Positions 49,690 to 61,180 of a stretch of 64,000 nt of DNA are shown in pieces. Position 1 is the first letter of the stretch; the number at the start of each line of letters is the position of its first letter. A model generated the notes under the pieces. It searched no databases, was not told where the DNA came from, and saw nothing but the letters and a program-made list of their open reading frames with translations. Source of the stretch: Hysterangium stoloniferum (taxonomy: Eukaryota > Basidiomycota > Agaricomycetes > Hysterangiales > Hysterangiaceae); assembly GCA_015178975.1 (NCBI GenBank), contig WHVD01000064.1, positions 124,001 through 188,000 on the forward strand. Direction: 5' to 3'. The translations under genes and the position numbers were made by a program.

Positions 49690-50428
49690 TGTTAGGATAT
49701 GTACAGGGCGGGTTTCCGGAGAAACCCGCGGAATATCTGGTAGGACTTGGCTTCAGCTCATAGGCTGCACCCTCGCTAGATTGTGTTGTCCAATTTCAGA
49801 TGGATGGACGGGAATCCTGGGGAGTCCAGGCGGGGGTCGTGGGTCGAGGGGTTGTAGGTCGGAGGTCGTGTGTCATGAGTCGAGATAGGTGAGAGAGATA
49901 GATGTGCCGGAGCCCGTGGGCTCCAACTAGTGCGAGCGGTGTGAATCAAGTAGGGTTTTAGAGCAGAAAATGTATTAGATTACTGGGGGGAATCTAAGCC
50001 GATTTTCTGACTGGATTGTATGTACAACATCTGCCAGTTTAAATAGACCGTGGAGTAAATGTCATACTGAATCCAGTAATAATGAAACAAAACGAGCAAA
50101 ACATAAAACGGGAATAGTAAACACCAATTTGGTGTTAGGAATGGGACGGAATGGAGCGGGAGCGGAGTCCAAATTGTGACAGGTCATTTGACTAAAACGG
50201 GAACAGGGCTCTGTTAGAGAGGTGACAGGTTTTCTGAACAGGGTCTGGTGACTGACACGGAAATAGACAGAGATGGAGTCCGGTGAGTATTCTGGTGACT
50301 GAAACACAATGTAATGAAGACGAACGTAGACGAGTCTGATGTACGGAGTCCAGTGGGAATTCCGGTGAACTGATAATGGGTGTGTATAAGTTAGTGCCCG
50401 GAGTCTGGCAGGATTTTTGGTTGTAACA
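49690..50428 (-). mobile_element. LTR, family A (copy 7), nested in the gypsy's own LTR
   Basis: TGTTAGGATATG...GGTTGTAACA, 739 bp. It sits in the middle of another A LTR (sequence resumes ATGGGGCTCTGTTAGAG). The flanking 5-mers do not match, so recombination between A copies is as likely as a clean insertion. Confidence 0.75.
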
Positions 50429-50549
50429 ATGGGGCTCTGTTAGAGAGATGACAGGTTTTCTGAGCAGGGTCCGGTGACCAATGTGTGGGACGAGGTTGGA
50501 AATAGACAGAGATGGAGTCTGGTGGGTTTTCCGGTGACTGAAACACAAT

Positions 50550-51168
50550 GGAGGATGGTCACACTTAATTGAATATACAAAATTTTACTGAATAATCCTC
50601 ATATTTTCCAAGTGTGTCTATTCCTTCTGGCCATGACAACTTATTCTATGAGTTTATATTTAATTACCTGAAATTTCATCTTTAAAATATGCATGCCCTT
50701 TTAAAATATGCATGCCCTTTTAAAATATGCACAAATGACATAGTTACACAAGATTATTTGGGTTAACCTAGATTATTTGGGTTAACCTAGATTATTTGGG
50801 TCAAACAAGATTATTTGGGTTAAACAAGATTATTTGGGTTATGACTTAATCTTTGGGTTATGATCTATTCTCTTGTATACAAGCAAACTTTCAAATATAT
50901 TTCATATGATTTAAATGTAGTTGGTTTAGAGAGTTAACCAGAACTATCTGGGGTACCAATCCCCATTGTGCAATTTATTCCAAAAGAATACTCTATAGAT
51001 GATTGTTTGACTAAATTTTGTCAGATATAGGATAAATATTAATATTTTTGCATTCTTTAGAGTGATACCTAATCAACTGAATTTGATTAAATATTAATTT
51101 TACAACAAACAATATAAATATATATACTTTAGTGGATAAATAACTTTTAAAGTTTTGGGTTATCCTCC
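50550..51168. mobile_element. D element (MITE-like), copy 2
   Basis: GGAGGATGGTC...GGGTTATCCTCC, 619 bp. It is internally duplicated near 50680-50830 (several TTAAAATATGC and AGATTATTTGGGTT units). The left neighbour is a cut LTR-A, the right neighbour a cut LTR-B end, so it marks a chimeric junction. Confidence 0.7.
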
Positions 51169-51362
51169 TAAGCTGAAGCCAAGTCCTTCTGATCAGTCCC
51201 TGTCGGTCTACCGACATTAGTCAGTTTTCAGTTCTTACCAGTTCTGAACAAAGGATCTGGAAGTCCCGCAGATTTTCCGGTAATTATTCCAAACACACTT
51301 TCCAGGAATGTCCCATGGAGTCCCTGGGTAATCAGTCTGGGGAATTTCTCAGTCATAACAGA
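51169..51362. mobile_element. LTR fragments (family B end plus an unassigned LTR)
   Basis: 51169-51240 matches the last 70 bp of LTR-B in plus orientation (AAGCTGAAGCCAAGTCC to CAGTTTTCAGTTCTTA). It runs into about 120 bp ending TTCTCAGTCATAACA that fits no other family here. Confidence 0.55.
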
Positions 51363-51431
51363 AGGTGTCTAGTTGGGGGGGCAGACTGACAGAATGGGAT
51401 GTGAGTCAAAGGGTACTTGAGGGATGAGGGT

Positions 51432-52169
51432 GTTAAGAACTGAAAACTGACTAATGTCGGTAGGCCAATGGGGACCGATCGGAAGGACTTGGCTTCAGCT
51501 TATATGCTGTGCCCTCGCAAATAACCGTTGGGTGTCCTTAAATTTCGGATGGGCAAAGACTAGTCCTAATGAGTACCTCTCAGTGAGTTACCGATTGGGA
51601 CCGAAGGATAAGTTGAGTGTCGGGCCAAGGGGTCAGGGACCGAGAGTGGGCAAGTGCATGTGAAGGTGGAGAGTGGGATACTTAGTGTAAGACTTCTAGA
51701 GATGTATGTAGGTGTTCTGAGTCGATATTCTGATTGCCTAGTAACTACAACTACAGTGGGTTCATATACAAGTATTGGGCATCTAGAAAATACTAACTAA
51801 GGGAAGAGTGGAAACATTATTGACAAATAAACTTGACTAGGAATGGGAAGGTTACAATAAGTTCAGAGGCTGTGATTAACTGAGAGCAGAATTACGAGAA
51901 AAGGAAATAGTCCGAGGATTACAAGTATATATAGGCATATGTGAAACATAGAGTTGAACGGATCATCATAATAAAAAGGGACGTATCAGAGTATAACCAG
52001 ATAGCTCAAGTATATTTTGACAGGGGTGTAAATGGGGTTTGATCGCCATGAAAGCATACATCAGCATTGGGAGATGATGGTTTCCGATGCGATGACTTGA
52101 TTGATAACTTGAAACGTCAATAGATGGTGATATCCTCAGGGACCATCGGGTTGCGACACAGTCATAACA
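51432..52169 (-). mobile_element. Solo LTR, family B (copy 2)
   Basis: TGTTAAGAACTGAAAAC...ACAGTCATAACA, 738 bp. Flanking 5-mers differ (GAGGG and AGAAC), so no target duplication is claimed. Confidence 0.85.
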
Positions 52170-52182
52170 AGAACTTAACATT

Positions 52183-54079
52183 TGTTAGTCATTGATGGTA
52201 TAATGAAAATGGACAAATTTTTGTATGTATGACCAAGCTGCTGTAAAGTACATCTTAGCCAGGTATATTTTACAAAAGTGCATATTTAGTAAATTGTGAG
52301 TTTCCTCAACAACTTACAACATTAATATAACTAAAACCAACATGCCCACTTGATGCAAAATTCATCTGAAAATTGAAAACAAAAATCCACTGTGCCCACT
52401 AGACACAATATTCATCCAAAACTTGAAAATACACTGCACCCACCAGATGCAGAAACCATCTGGTACTTTTGGTGTCAAATTGAACCTCAGAGCATCCCTT
52501 ACTCCTAGTATGGGAAAAGTCCTCATATTTTTAAGTGAGACTATTTCCTTTGGCTATGACTATATGTTTTAGGAGTTTATATTTCATTACCCCAAAATTT
52601 CATCTTTAAAACTTGTATACTCTTTTAAAATATGCAATGTCATGGTTAACCAAAATTATTTGGGTTATGACTTAATCTTTGGGATAAGATGTATTCTCTT
52701 GTATATTATGCAAACTTTCAAATGTAGTTCATATAATTTAACTTTATTTGGTTTAGAAAGTCAATCAGAACTATCTGGCCAACCAATCCATGTTGTGGAA
52801 TTTATCCCCAAAAGGATAATCTATATATGCTTGTTTGTTTGACTAACTTTTGTCAGATACAAGATAAATATTAATATTTCCTTATTCTCTAGAGTATCAC
52901 CTGATAGACTGAATTTGATTAAATATTAATTCTACAACAAACAATATAAATATATATACTTTAGTGGACAAATAACTTTTAAAGTTTTGGGTTATCCTCC
53001 CTCCCAGAATAAAAAAAATGCTGGACCTTGGAGCCCTTCTCATGACTCGTAGTCCACATGATGATATTAGACATGCAAAATAAAAACATTCTCCCCTGTG
53101 CTTACAGTGAGAGCCTCTGGGTTTTTGGTAGGTGATCCACTCATTGACAAATCAACTGGCTTCAGTGCAGGACAAAAATGCACAATATGACCTTTGCCAT
53201 TGCATCTATAGCAGTTTCTCAGTTGTTTCACAATTGGTGAGTCTGTTTTTGCTTTCAGGGCAAACTGATCATTATTGTCCTTCCAGCCCTTTATATGGCT
53301 CTCCTCTTCCACCAGTGCTGCCGAAATATCTTTGACGGTAAGTGATCCTACTAGCTGCATGAGAGCAGTTGCAACTGCACTAAACTCTGGAGCTAAACAA
53401 TAGATAAGGACATCTGGCACATCCTCCTCATGTAATTCGACTCTAATTGCTCAAAGTTGCAAAGCAAGAGTCAGAATCCTGTGTACATATTCCATCACCA
53501 GTGTTTCAACATTGTGACTGTATGTATACAGCTGCCATTTCAATGAGATCCAGTTGGCCTGATTATTTGCCTGGTAACCTTTTGTGTGCTTTCTATGCCT
53601 CAGGTCCAGTAGTACAATCCCAAATATACGATTGTTGACTTGTTTCGATTATAAGCCCAATCACTGTGTAACCATCCTCCAAATGCTTTTCCCATTCCAA
53701 ATACTCCTTGCTACTCTCATCTTTAGGTGGCTTTGTTCCACTACTCACAACACTCCAAGATCCAGAATGCTGCAGAACTATTGACAGTGAAAATTTCCAT
53801 TCATGGTAATTATCACCTGAGAGTTTTAGGACACTTGCAAGTAAGGCATTGATGTTAGACATAAGATGATGAGATAGTATTAATGTGACTTTTTAAAGCA
53901 ATGAGGTGGGGCCTATACCCTGTTAGATGTTGACAGTATAATTAAAATGGACAAAGTTTTGTATGTATGACTAAGCCCCTGTAAAGTACATCTTAGCCAA
54001 GCATATTCTACAAAAGTGCATATTAGTAAATTGTGAGTTTCCTCAACAACTTACAACATTAATGTAACTAAAACCAACA
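52183..54079 (-). mobile_element. Gag-only copia-type element (copy 1)
   Basis: LTRs of 159-160 bp (53921-54079 and 52183-52342, TGTTAG...AACCAACA on the plus strand). Between them is only a gag-type region. It holds a DUF4219/UBN2-like start (MSNINALLASVLKLSGDNYH, 53862 downward), the gag core, and a CCHC knuckle with surrounding CYRCNGKGHIVHFCP (about 53160-53225). A 3' non-coding part and the left LTR follow, with no protease, integrase or RT. It is broken a few times and carries a truncated D element in its 3' part. The plus-strand copy at 55232-57371 has the same layout. Confidence 0.8.
52515..53000. mobile_element. D element (MITE-like), copy 3, left-truncated
   Basis: Matches D copies from TCCTCATATTTTTAAGTGAG to GGGTTATCCTCC; the first 50-60 bp are missing. 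Inserted in the 3' part of the minus-strand gag-only element. Confidence 0.7.
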
Positions 54080-54714
54080 TTATTTGCCACCTCATACCAT
54101 TTAGAATACTTTTGTTACATCCATTTAGTTTTAGTTTGATCCTTGCCTTCCATGCTTCCCTTGACCAATCACTACTTCCCACTTCCTTGATTGGACCTCC
54201 AGCCCTCCATTATACTTTTGTATAAAGTTCCTACCATGTATGCTATAGTTCCTTAGTTTGAAACTCAGCCTAGATTACCCCCACTTCAACTTACATTACA
54301 CTCCTCTTGTCCAAACCCCCTTACTCTTCTCTTAATACCCTCAAAGATGTCATCAGCAAGCCACAACTCTTACCCACATGACTCTTAGTATATTGGCCCT
54401 CCAGTCAATTGAGCTAAGTGTGGTCTTTAGTCTCTGTCATAATATCTGCTCTGTTTGAAATACTTGCCTTCAAGAAAGAAACCATCAGAACAACCATCAG
54501 AACAACCGAATTTACTGGAGTCTTCCACTCTCCAGTGACCATTCATTTTGTAGACCACCCAGACACACAGAAACCAACCAGGCACCACAGATGAATCCCA
54601 TATTGAAGAAGTACTGGAGAATCTGTTGAAAACCCCCCAACTATGGAATGACCACATCTTGAAGCTCCCATTTCTAAACTGTTATCAGGTATGTTAAAAA
54701 AATATATTACTCAC
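54080..54714. other. No gene recognised
   Basis: C/T-rich sequence without motifs; the minus-strand frame 54427-54657 has no family signature. Confidence 0.4.
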
Positions 54715-55231
54715 CTGCTCAAAGAAAGAAAGAAGAAAGATCAGGAGCCCCCATGGTCAATGGTCAATGCTCTGGAACCCTTCATGGGCTTTAACCCCAA
54801 AAAACTGTCCACTTTCCTCATACAGTGTCACTTTAACTTCTGTGATTGACCTACCACATTTTCCACAGACTCCCAAAAGTCAACTATACACTCTCTTACC
54901 TCTCAGGATCCACATTGAAATGGTTCAAACTGGCTTTTAGTGGACTTACTAGGGGAGAGCCAACCTGGCTTGAAGATTGGAATGCATTTGTTGAAGAACT
55001 GGAAATGAATTTTGGCCCATATGACCCAACCAGAGAAGCCAAGAACAGCCTCACAAAGCTTCACATGAAGGACAACCAGCATACATATATGGACTATATC
55101 ATCCAATTCAATAATCTGGCAGCATGTTGCCAATGGGGTGATGTAAGGGCAACCCCTACTACCTAATATTCACACTAGGCTAGCATGAGGGAATGCGAAG
55201 ATATATTAGAATTAATATATATACAAGCAGC

Positions 55232-57371
55232 TGTTAGCGTATGTTGTATTGCAAGCTGTTGACACATTTCAATGCTCGGCTATTTCGTACTTTACAGTCA
55301 CTTAGTCATTGTAAATAAACCTTGTCCGTTTTCGTTACACCTCATTGAACAGGTTATGGGCCCCGCCCCATTGCTTTAAAAAGTCACACTAATACTGTCT
55401 CATCATCTTATGTCTAAGTATCCCAAAACTCTCAGGTGATAACTACCACAAATGGAAATTTTCACTGTCAATGGTTTTGCGGCGTTGTTACGACTGTGTC
55501 ACAACCCTTCACACACCGACGGTCCCCGATGGTATATCGTAGTTATACGTCTTCAACAAGACAAGATCTCGGAAGCCGTCGGTCCCCCGACGCTGACGTA
55601 TGCTCTCCGGTCAATCAAACCCGACTACGCCTTTCTGTCTGGTTATGTTTTGATACATCCCTTTCATTATGTTGATCTGTTCCACTCTATGTTTCACACA
55701 TGTCTATCTATATTTGTAGTCCTCGAACTATTTCCTTTTATCGTAATTTCCATTCTCGGTTATCATCGGCCTCCGAACTAATCATAAACTTCCCGTTCCT
55801 AGTCAAGCTTAATGCTAATACCGTTTTCCGCCCTTCTCCCATTAGTATTTTCTAGACGCCTGTTACTTGTATATGAACCCGCTGTAGTTGTAGTTACTAG
55901 GCAATCAGAATATCGACTCAGAATACCCTCATACGTCTGTAGCAGTCTCATACTGAGAATCCCCCATCCGCCTTCGCGTGCACTCGCCCACTCTCGGCCC
56001 CGACCCCTCGGCCCGACACTTGACTTGTCCTTCGGTTCCTATCGGTATCTCGCCGAAAGGTTCTTCTTAGGATTTAGTCTTCGCCCGTCTGAAATTTAAG
56101 GACAACCAACGGATAATTGCAAGGGCGCAGCACATACATAAGCTGAAGCCAAGTCCTTCCGATCGGTCCCTGTCGGCCACCGACATTAGTCAGTTTTCAG
56201 TTCTTAACAGGCGTGCTGGATCATGGAGTGTTGTTAATGGTGGAACAAAGGCACCTAAGGATGAGAATAGCAAGGAGTATTTGGATTGGGCAAAGCATTC
56301 GGAGGATGGTTACATGGCAATTGGATTGACAATTGCGTCAAGCCAACAATCATATATTCGGGATTGCACCACTGGACCAGAGGCATGGCAAGCACTTGCG
56401 AAAATCTATCAGGCAAATAATTGGGCCAATCGGATTTCATTGAAATGCCAGCTCTATATGTATCAACATGATGTCAAAAAGCCAGTGATGGAATATGTCC
56501 ATGGCATTTTGACTCTGGCTTCGCAGCTTTGAGCGATTGGAGTCGAGTTACGTGATGAGGATGTGCCGGATGTCCTCATCTATTGTTTGGCTCCAGAATA
56601 TGGTGCAGTAGCAACTGCTCTTATGCAGCGTGTGGGATCACTTACAGTTGAAGAAATTTCCACGGCGCTGGTAGAAGAAGAAAGCCATCTAAAAGGGCGG
56701 AAAGAAAATGAGGGTCAGATTGCCATGAAAATGAAAGTCAACTCACCAAATATGCGACAGCCAAAGAATTGCTATAGATGCAACGGCGAAGGTCACATTG
56801 CGCATTTTTGTCCTGTGCCGAGGCCGGTTGTTTCATCTTCAAATGGATTACCTACTGAAAACCAGGAGATCCCCACTGATAGCACAGGGATGAGTGCTTA
56901 TATTTTGCACACTTGAAATCATCACATGGACTAGGAGTTGCGAGTAGGGCTCCAAGGTCCGGCATTTGTTTGTCATCTGGGAGGTTGGGGGAACGCGTTC
57001 TAAGAGCGAGGATGCTCTGAGGTTCGGTTCGACGCCAAATGTACCAGACGAATATTGCATCTAGTGGGCGCAGCGAGTTTCTCAAAATTTTCGAGCAGTT
57101 CTGCGTCTAGTGGGCGCAGCAGGTTTTTGTGTCAACTTCGGGATGGATTTTGCGTTGTGGGCACAATATCTTTGTGTGTTGAAAATGGTTTATTTCTCAT
57201 GTTTCATGTGTATGGACTTACTACACATCTCAGTGACTTGCAAAGTGGGCATGTTAGCGTATGTTGTATTGCAAGCCGTTGATGCATTTCAACACTCAGC
57301 TATTTCGTACTTTACAGTAGCTTAGTCATTGTAAATAAACCTTGTCCATTTTCGTTACACCTCATCGAACA
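55232..57371 (+). mobile_element. Gag-only copia-type element (copy 2), both LTRs and target duplication present
   Basis: LTRs 55232-55351 and 57252-57371, each 120 bp (TGTTAGCGTATG...GAACA), about 92% identical, flanked by GCAGC (55227-55231 and 57372-57376). GGTTATGGGCCCC follows the 5' LTR directly: the half initiator-Met tRNA primer site of copia. The body is gag only: a UBN2-like region (starting GSWSVVNGGTKAPKDE, to TTGPEAWQALAKIY and later MPDVLIYCLAPEYGAVATAL) and a CCHC knuckle (CYRCNGEGHIAHFCP, about 56770-56815). About 335 bp of non-coding DNA then runs to the 3' LTR. Net length is about 1.42 kb after removing LTR-B. A few breaks in gag. Confidence 0.88.
55496..56209 (+). mobile_element. 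Solo LTR, family B (copy 3)
   Basis: TGTTACGACTGTGTC...TTCAGTTCTTAACA, 714 bp, with target duplication GGCGT (55491-55495 and 56210-56214), inside gag of the gag-only element. Confidence 0.92.
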
Positions 57372-58208
57372 GCAGCTACCTAACTCACCTAGCAGGAGGG
57401 AATCCAAAGAGAAACAGTCTAAGGAATTCCTCCTGCAAGGTGTGACCCATAGGCACCCAGTAGTCTGAAAATAACTCTACCTAATACAGAACAGGGACCT
57501 TTCCCACAATGGAATACTAATGCTGTGAGCTTCTAAGTTAATTATTAAGTTGCATGTCGCAAGGTTGAAAGTCCGACAGGGTCTGAATGGTAGGACATGC
57601 CTTCAGCTTATGTGCTGCACCCTTTCAAAGGTTCCATCAGTTGTCCTGGTATTTCAAGTGTATGGGACTTAACTGTCGGAAACCCGAACAGCAAAGAACT
57701 GTCAGATTCCTGGGTTGTTTGAAGGCAGGGAAGAAGGAGATGAATGGAAGTATGAGAGATGAACAAAGAACTGGAAGAGTAACTTAGTCGATATTATGAT
57801 TTGTCCTGTAACTACTTTACAGCTCAGTATTAATACAGATTTCCAGTGTCAAAAGCATACTAATGAGGAGACAAGGAAACTACCAAAGCAGGACAAGACT
57901 ATCACTGTTTAGGGAATACAACATATTTGGGTTTCCAATATTCAGAAAATACATATTAGGATGAAAGGACATAACACAGTTGGACATACAGATTGTACTA
58001 ACATCTGAGAGCATGGGTAATATTAGGTGACTCAGGGCACCTTGGGATCCTGAATGTGGGTTGTAACATTTATCACCTACTCCTCAGAGGCATGTATTAG
58101 CCAGAGTAGTTGATATCCACAAGGAGAGGGAAAGTGATGAAAGGCATGGGGTTGGACTGTGGACTCAGGACTTCAATAAGATGAGAAAATGGTACTCCCT
58201 AGGGTCTG

Positions 58209-58682
58209 TGTGAGGAGTATGCTTTTACCACAGTTTCATTGTGGTAAAACACTCCTTGTATTTTATTTATATTTTACACATTCTATTCATATTTTTCTAT
58301 CTTTTATATTCTTCTAATATTGCATCATTTCATTAGTTCGAAGCATTGTGTATACTTGTGGGTGCACTCGGCACCAAATGAAACTCAGACACACTTTTAC
58401 CCAAGAACCACCACTCGTAAGACATAAATTAGGTCTACTACAAGCGGTGATCAGGGTAACGTGTCAGCTACCACATAGGTAGCAATATCTGAACTATCTA
58501 ACACTTCTGGCCTCGAACTGTAACAGTCGAGGCCTCCACTCGATCCATCGCACTCTTTGACTACTGTGTCATCTCGTGCTCTCTCTCACACTTTCTCTCA
58601 TATTGCACTGAATAGGTCGATTCCTCCCATTCTACTCATTTCTTCGTATATAGAACGGTCAGAACTTATACCACTCTTCACA
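58209..58682 (+). mobile_element. Solo LTR, family G (copy 3)
   Basis: TGTGAGGAGTATG...CCACTCTTCACA, 474 bp, with target duplication GTCTG (58204-58208 and 58683-58687), inside LTR-H. It contains the empty target site of LTR-B copy 1 (CACATAGGTAGCA near 58475). TATA-like CGTATATAGAAC near 58645. Confidence 0.9.
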
Positions 58683-58966
58683 GTCTGTGACAGAGGGTCC
58701 CCTGACAGGTGATTCTGCACTCTATCATCAATTCTACTCCAGTTTGCCTTCCCACCTTAAGGATGAAGTCTCAAAAGGCAAAGATGGCAAACCCAAGACA
58801 CTTTCCCATATGCACCTCAAAGCTCAGAATGCAGATGCACACTATTGGGAATGTTGAGTGGAAATTGCCACAAGACACCTGTGGACAAATTCAATAAGTC
58901 CATGGCAAACAAGACCAACAGCAATAACTCATCTACTAGCAATCAGACCTCCATGCAATCTGACAG

Positions 58967-60526
58967 TGTTAAGAACAGAAAACTGACTGATGTCAGAAGA
59001 CTGACAGGGACTGGATGGAAGGAGTTGGTTTGTATGTGCTGCACCCTTGCAAATTACCATCGGGTGTCCTTAAATTTCGGGTGGGCAGAAAACTAAGTCC
59101 TATCAAATAATCCTCTCAGTAAGTCACCAATCAGAAACTGAAGGATAGTTGGTGGTCGTAGGGTCGGAGACCGAGAGTGAGTGAGTGCAGGTGAAAGCGG
59201 GAGCGGGATACTTAGAGCAGGACTATGAGAGAGGGATACAAGTGTTCTGAGTTGATATTTTGATTGACTTGTAGCTACATTACAGTAGGACTTAAATACT
59301 AATTATCGGCATCTCGAAATACTAACTAAGGTAAGAGCAGAAATGTCCAACTAGTGACAAATAAACTTGATTAGAAACTGGAGGGTTACGATACGATCAG
59401 AACCTGTGATTAACCAAGAGCAGAATTACAAGAAAAGGAAATAGTCCAAGGGCTACAAGTATATATGGGCATATGTGAAATATGTAGAACTGTTAGGATA
59501 CGTACAGGGCAGGTCTCTGGAGAAACCTGCAGAATATCCGGTAGGACTTGGCTTCAGCTTATAGGCTGCGCCCTCGCTAGATCGTGTTGTCCAATTTCAG
59601 ACAGGTGGACGGGAATCCCGGGGAGTCCGGGCGGGGGTCATGGGTCGAGGAGTCGTAGGTCAGAGGTCGTGGGTCGTGAGTCAAGATAGGTGAGAGAGAT
59701 AGATGTGCCGGAGCCCGTGGGCTCTGACTAGTGTGAGCGGTGTAATTCAAGTAGGAGTTTAGAGTGGAAAATATATTAGATTACTGGGGGGAATCTAAGC
59801 CAATTTTCTGACTGGATTGTATGTACAACATCTGCCAGTTTAAATAGACCGTGGAGTGAATGTCATACTGAATCCAGTAATAATGAAACGAAATGAGCAA
59901 AACATAAAATGGGAATAGTAAACACCAATTTGGTGTTAGGAATGGGACGGAACGGAGTGGAGTCCGAATAGTGACAAATCATAAACCATAACAGGAAATG
60001 GAGCAGGAGCAGAGTCTGAATCGTGACAGGTCATTTGACTAAAATGGGAATGGGGCTCTGTTGAGAGGTGACGGGTTTTCTGAGCAGGGTCCGGTGACTG
60101 ATGCACGGGATGAGGTCGGAAATAGACAGAGATGGAGTCCGGTGGGTTTTCTGGTGACTGAAACACAACGTAATGAAGATGAACATAGATGAGTCTGACG
60201 TACGGAGTCCAGTGGGAATTCTGGTAAACTGATAATGGGTGCGTATAGGGTGGCGCGGGTGTGTATAAGTTAGTGCCCAGAGTCTGGTGGGATTTCCAGT
60301 TGTAACAAGAACAGATCAAACATAATAAAAAAGAGGCATATCAAAGCATAACCAGATGGTATGAGTATAACCTGACAGGGCCGTAAATGGGGTTTGATCA
60401 CCATGAGGGTATACATCAGTGTCGGTTTACCAATGGCTTCTGATACAATGACTTTGGCCAGTAACTTGAAGCACAGATGGACAATAGTACCATTGGGGAC
60501 TGTCAGGTTGCGACACAGTCATAACA
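58967..60526 (-). mobile_element. Solo LTR, family B (copy 4), containing LTR-A
   Basis: TGTTAAGAACAG...ACAGTCATAACA with target duplication GACAG (58962-58966 and 60527-60531), in the Asn-rich part of the gypsy gag fossil. Net about 738 bp. Confidence 0.93.
59491..60307 (-). mobile_element. Solo LTR, family A (copy 8)
   Basis: TGTTAGGATACG...CAGTTGTAACA, 817 bp, with target duplication AGAAC (59486-59490 and 60308-60312), inside LTR-B copy 4. Confidence 0.94.
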
Positions 60527-60597
60527 GACAGGAAGAATGACAAGAAGTCTTCCAACACCAACAACAACAACCCTGGCAAGGGTCAACAATCCAGTAA

Positions 60598-61180
60598 TTC
60601 TCACAAGATTTTTTCAGACAGGAAATCACAGTTTTCACTCAATTCCCTAAGGGGCAAAATTGAGTAGGAATATGTAGTTTTTAATTAATTTCTCTAGGGA
60701 CATTATTATAGTTTTCATAGGATTATGTATGTTGGGTGGAAAAACCCTAACAAAATACAGTTTGGTTTTTTAAGAGTTTTCTCATTCATAAAATCCATAA
60801 AAAATAGACAATTTCTAACAATGTTTCCTTACAATTTCCTGATGCAAATTTTTAGGATTTTCAGATACAATGTTTGGCCTCAGAAAAACCTGCTGATACT
60901 CAAAATTTTCAAACAGTTTTTGTGTTCAAAAAATGCTTAGAAAATTTGGCCAAATAGCAAGATTTTCTGAAGGTTTTCCAACTCCAAAAATCTTGGGGTG
61001 CCTCTAGTGTAAGTACTGTATATCCTTATACCAACCTTGATCAACAAGGTTACCTGCATATTTGGTAATTGAAACAACATACACTTATACAGGATAGCAA
61101 GGGAGTGGCACAAATTAAGCAACAAGGAAACTCTTATTTAAACATTCCGAGTCAATTTGATCAAAAAAACTTGACATTCA
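60598..61180. other. No gene recognised; AT-rich spacer
   Basis: Follows the end of gypsy homology and precedes the 3' end of the Crinkler-like gene. Open frames are A/T-driven. It may include the 3' UTR of the minus-strand gene. Confidence 0.45.

Larger units (their letters stand above)
43515..50549 (-). mobile_element. Ty3/gypsy chromovirus-type element, broken, 3' LTR missing
   Basis: Minus strand. The 5' LTR (family A) is at 48521-50549, interrupted by two insertions and cut short at its outer end. Then, after a leader of only 36 nt, come gag (about 47300-48484), protease (about 46800-47080), reverse transcriptase (about 45716-46450, with IVYLDDILIYS), RNase H (about 45130-45640), integrase (about 43900-44910, zinc-binding part then core) and a chromodomain (about 43560-43740, LLYLVKWAGYEGTNEETSW). 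Gag to most of RT forms one 922-codon frame; the rest of pol is broken at about half a dozen places. No 3' LTR follows. Moderate age. Other A copies in the window are solo LTRs of this family. Confidence 0.88.
55142..58707. mobile_element. Solo LTR, family H, containing a gag-only element and LTR-G
   Basis: TGTAAGGGCAACCC...GGTCCCCTGACA with target duplication GGTGA (55137-55141 and 58708-58712). After removing the two insertions it is about 940 bp. At 57592-57628 it carries TAGGACATGCCTTCAGCTTA, the block also found in families A and B. Confidence 0.8.
54715..60597 (+). mobile_element. Fossil Ty3/gypsy gag, split by three levels of later elements
   Basis: Three plus-strand pieces match consecutive parts of the gag of the gypsy at 43515-50549. 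The first is 54715-55141 (VNALEPFMGF, then LSYLSGSTLKWFKLAFSG and a piece ending LAACCQWGD). The second is 58708-58966 (starting SALYHQFY, LPSHLKDEVSKGKDGKPKT, then an Asn/Ser-rich tract). The third is 60532-60597 (Asn-rich tract, GKGQQSS). The gaps are exactly LTR-H (with contents) and LTR-B (with contents), each with a 5-bp duplication. No pol or LTR of its own remains. It is the oldest layer of this stack. Confidence 0.85.

Noticed and set aside
49690-50428. Clean solo-LTR insertion with target duplication
   Set aside because: Flanking 5-mers (ACAGT and ATGGG) do not match; recombination between A copies is equally possible, so only the LTR itself is claimed.
52183-54079. Target duplication for the minus-strand gag-only element
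   Set aside because: Flanks ACATT and TTATT match at only three of five positions, not enough to claim.
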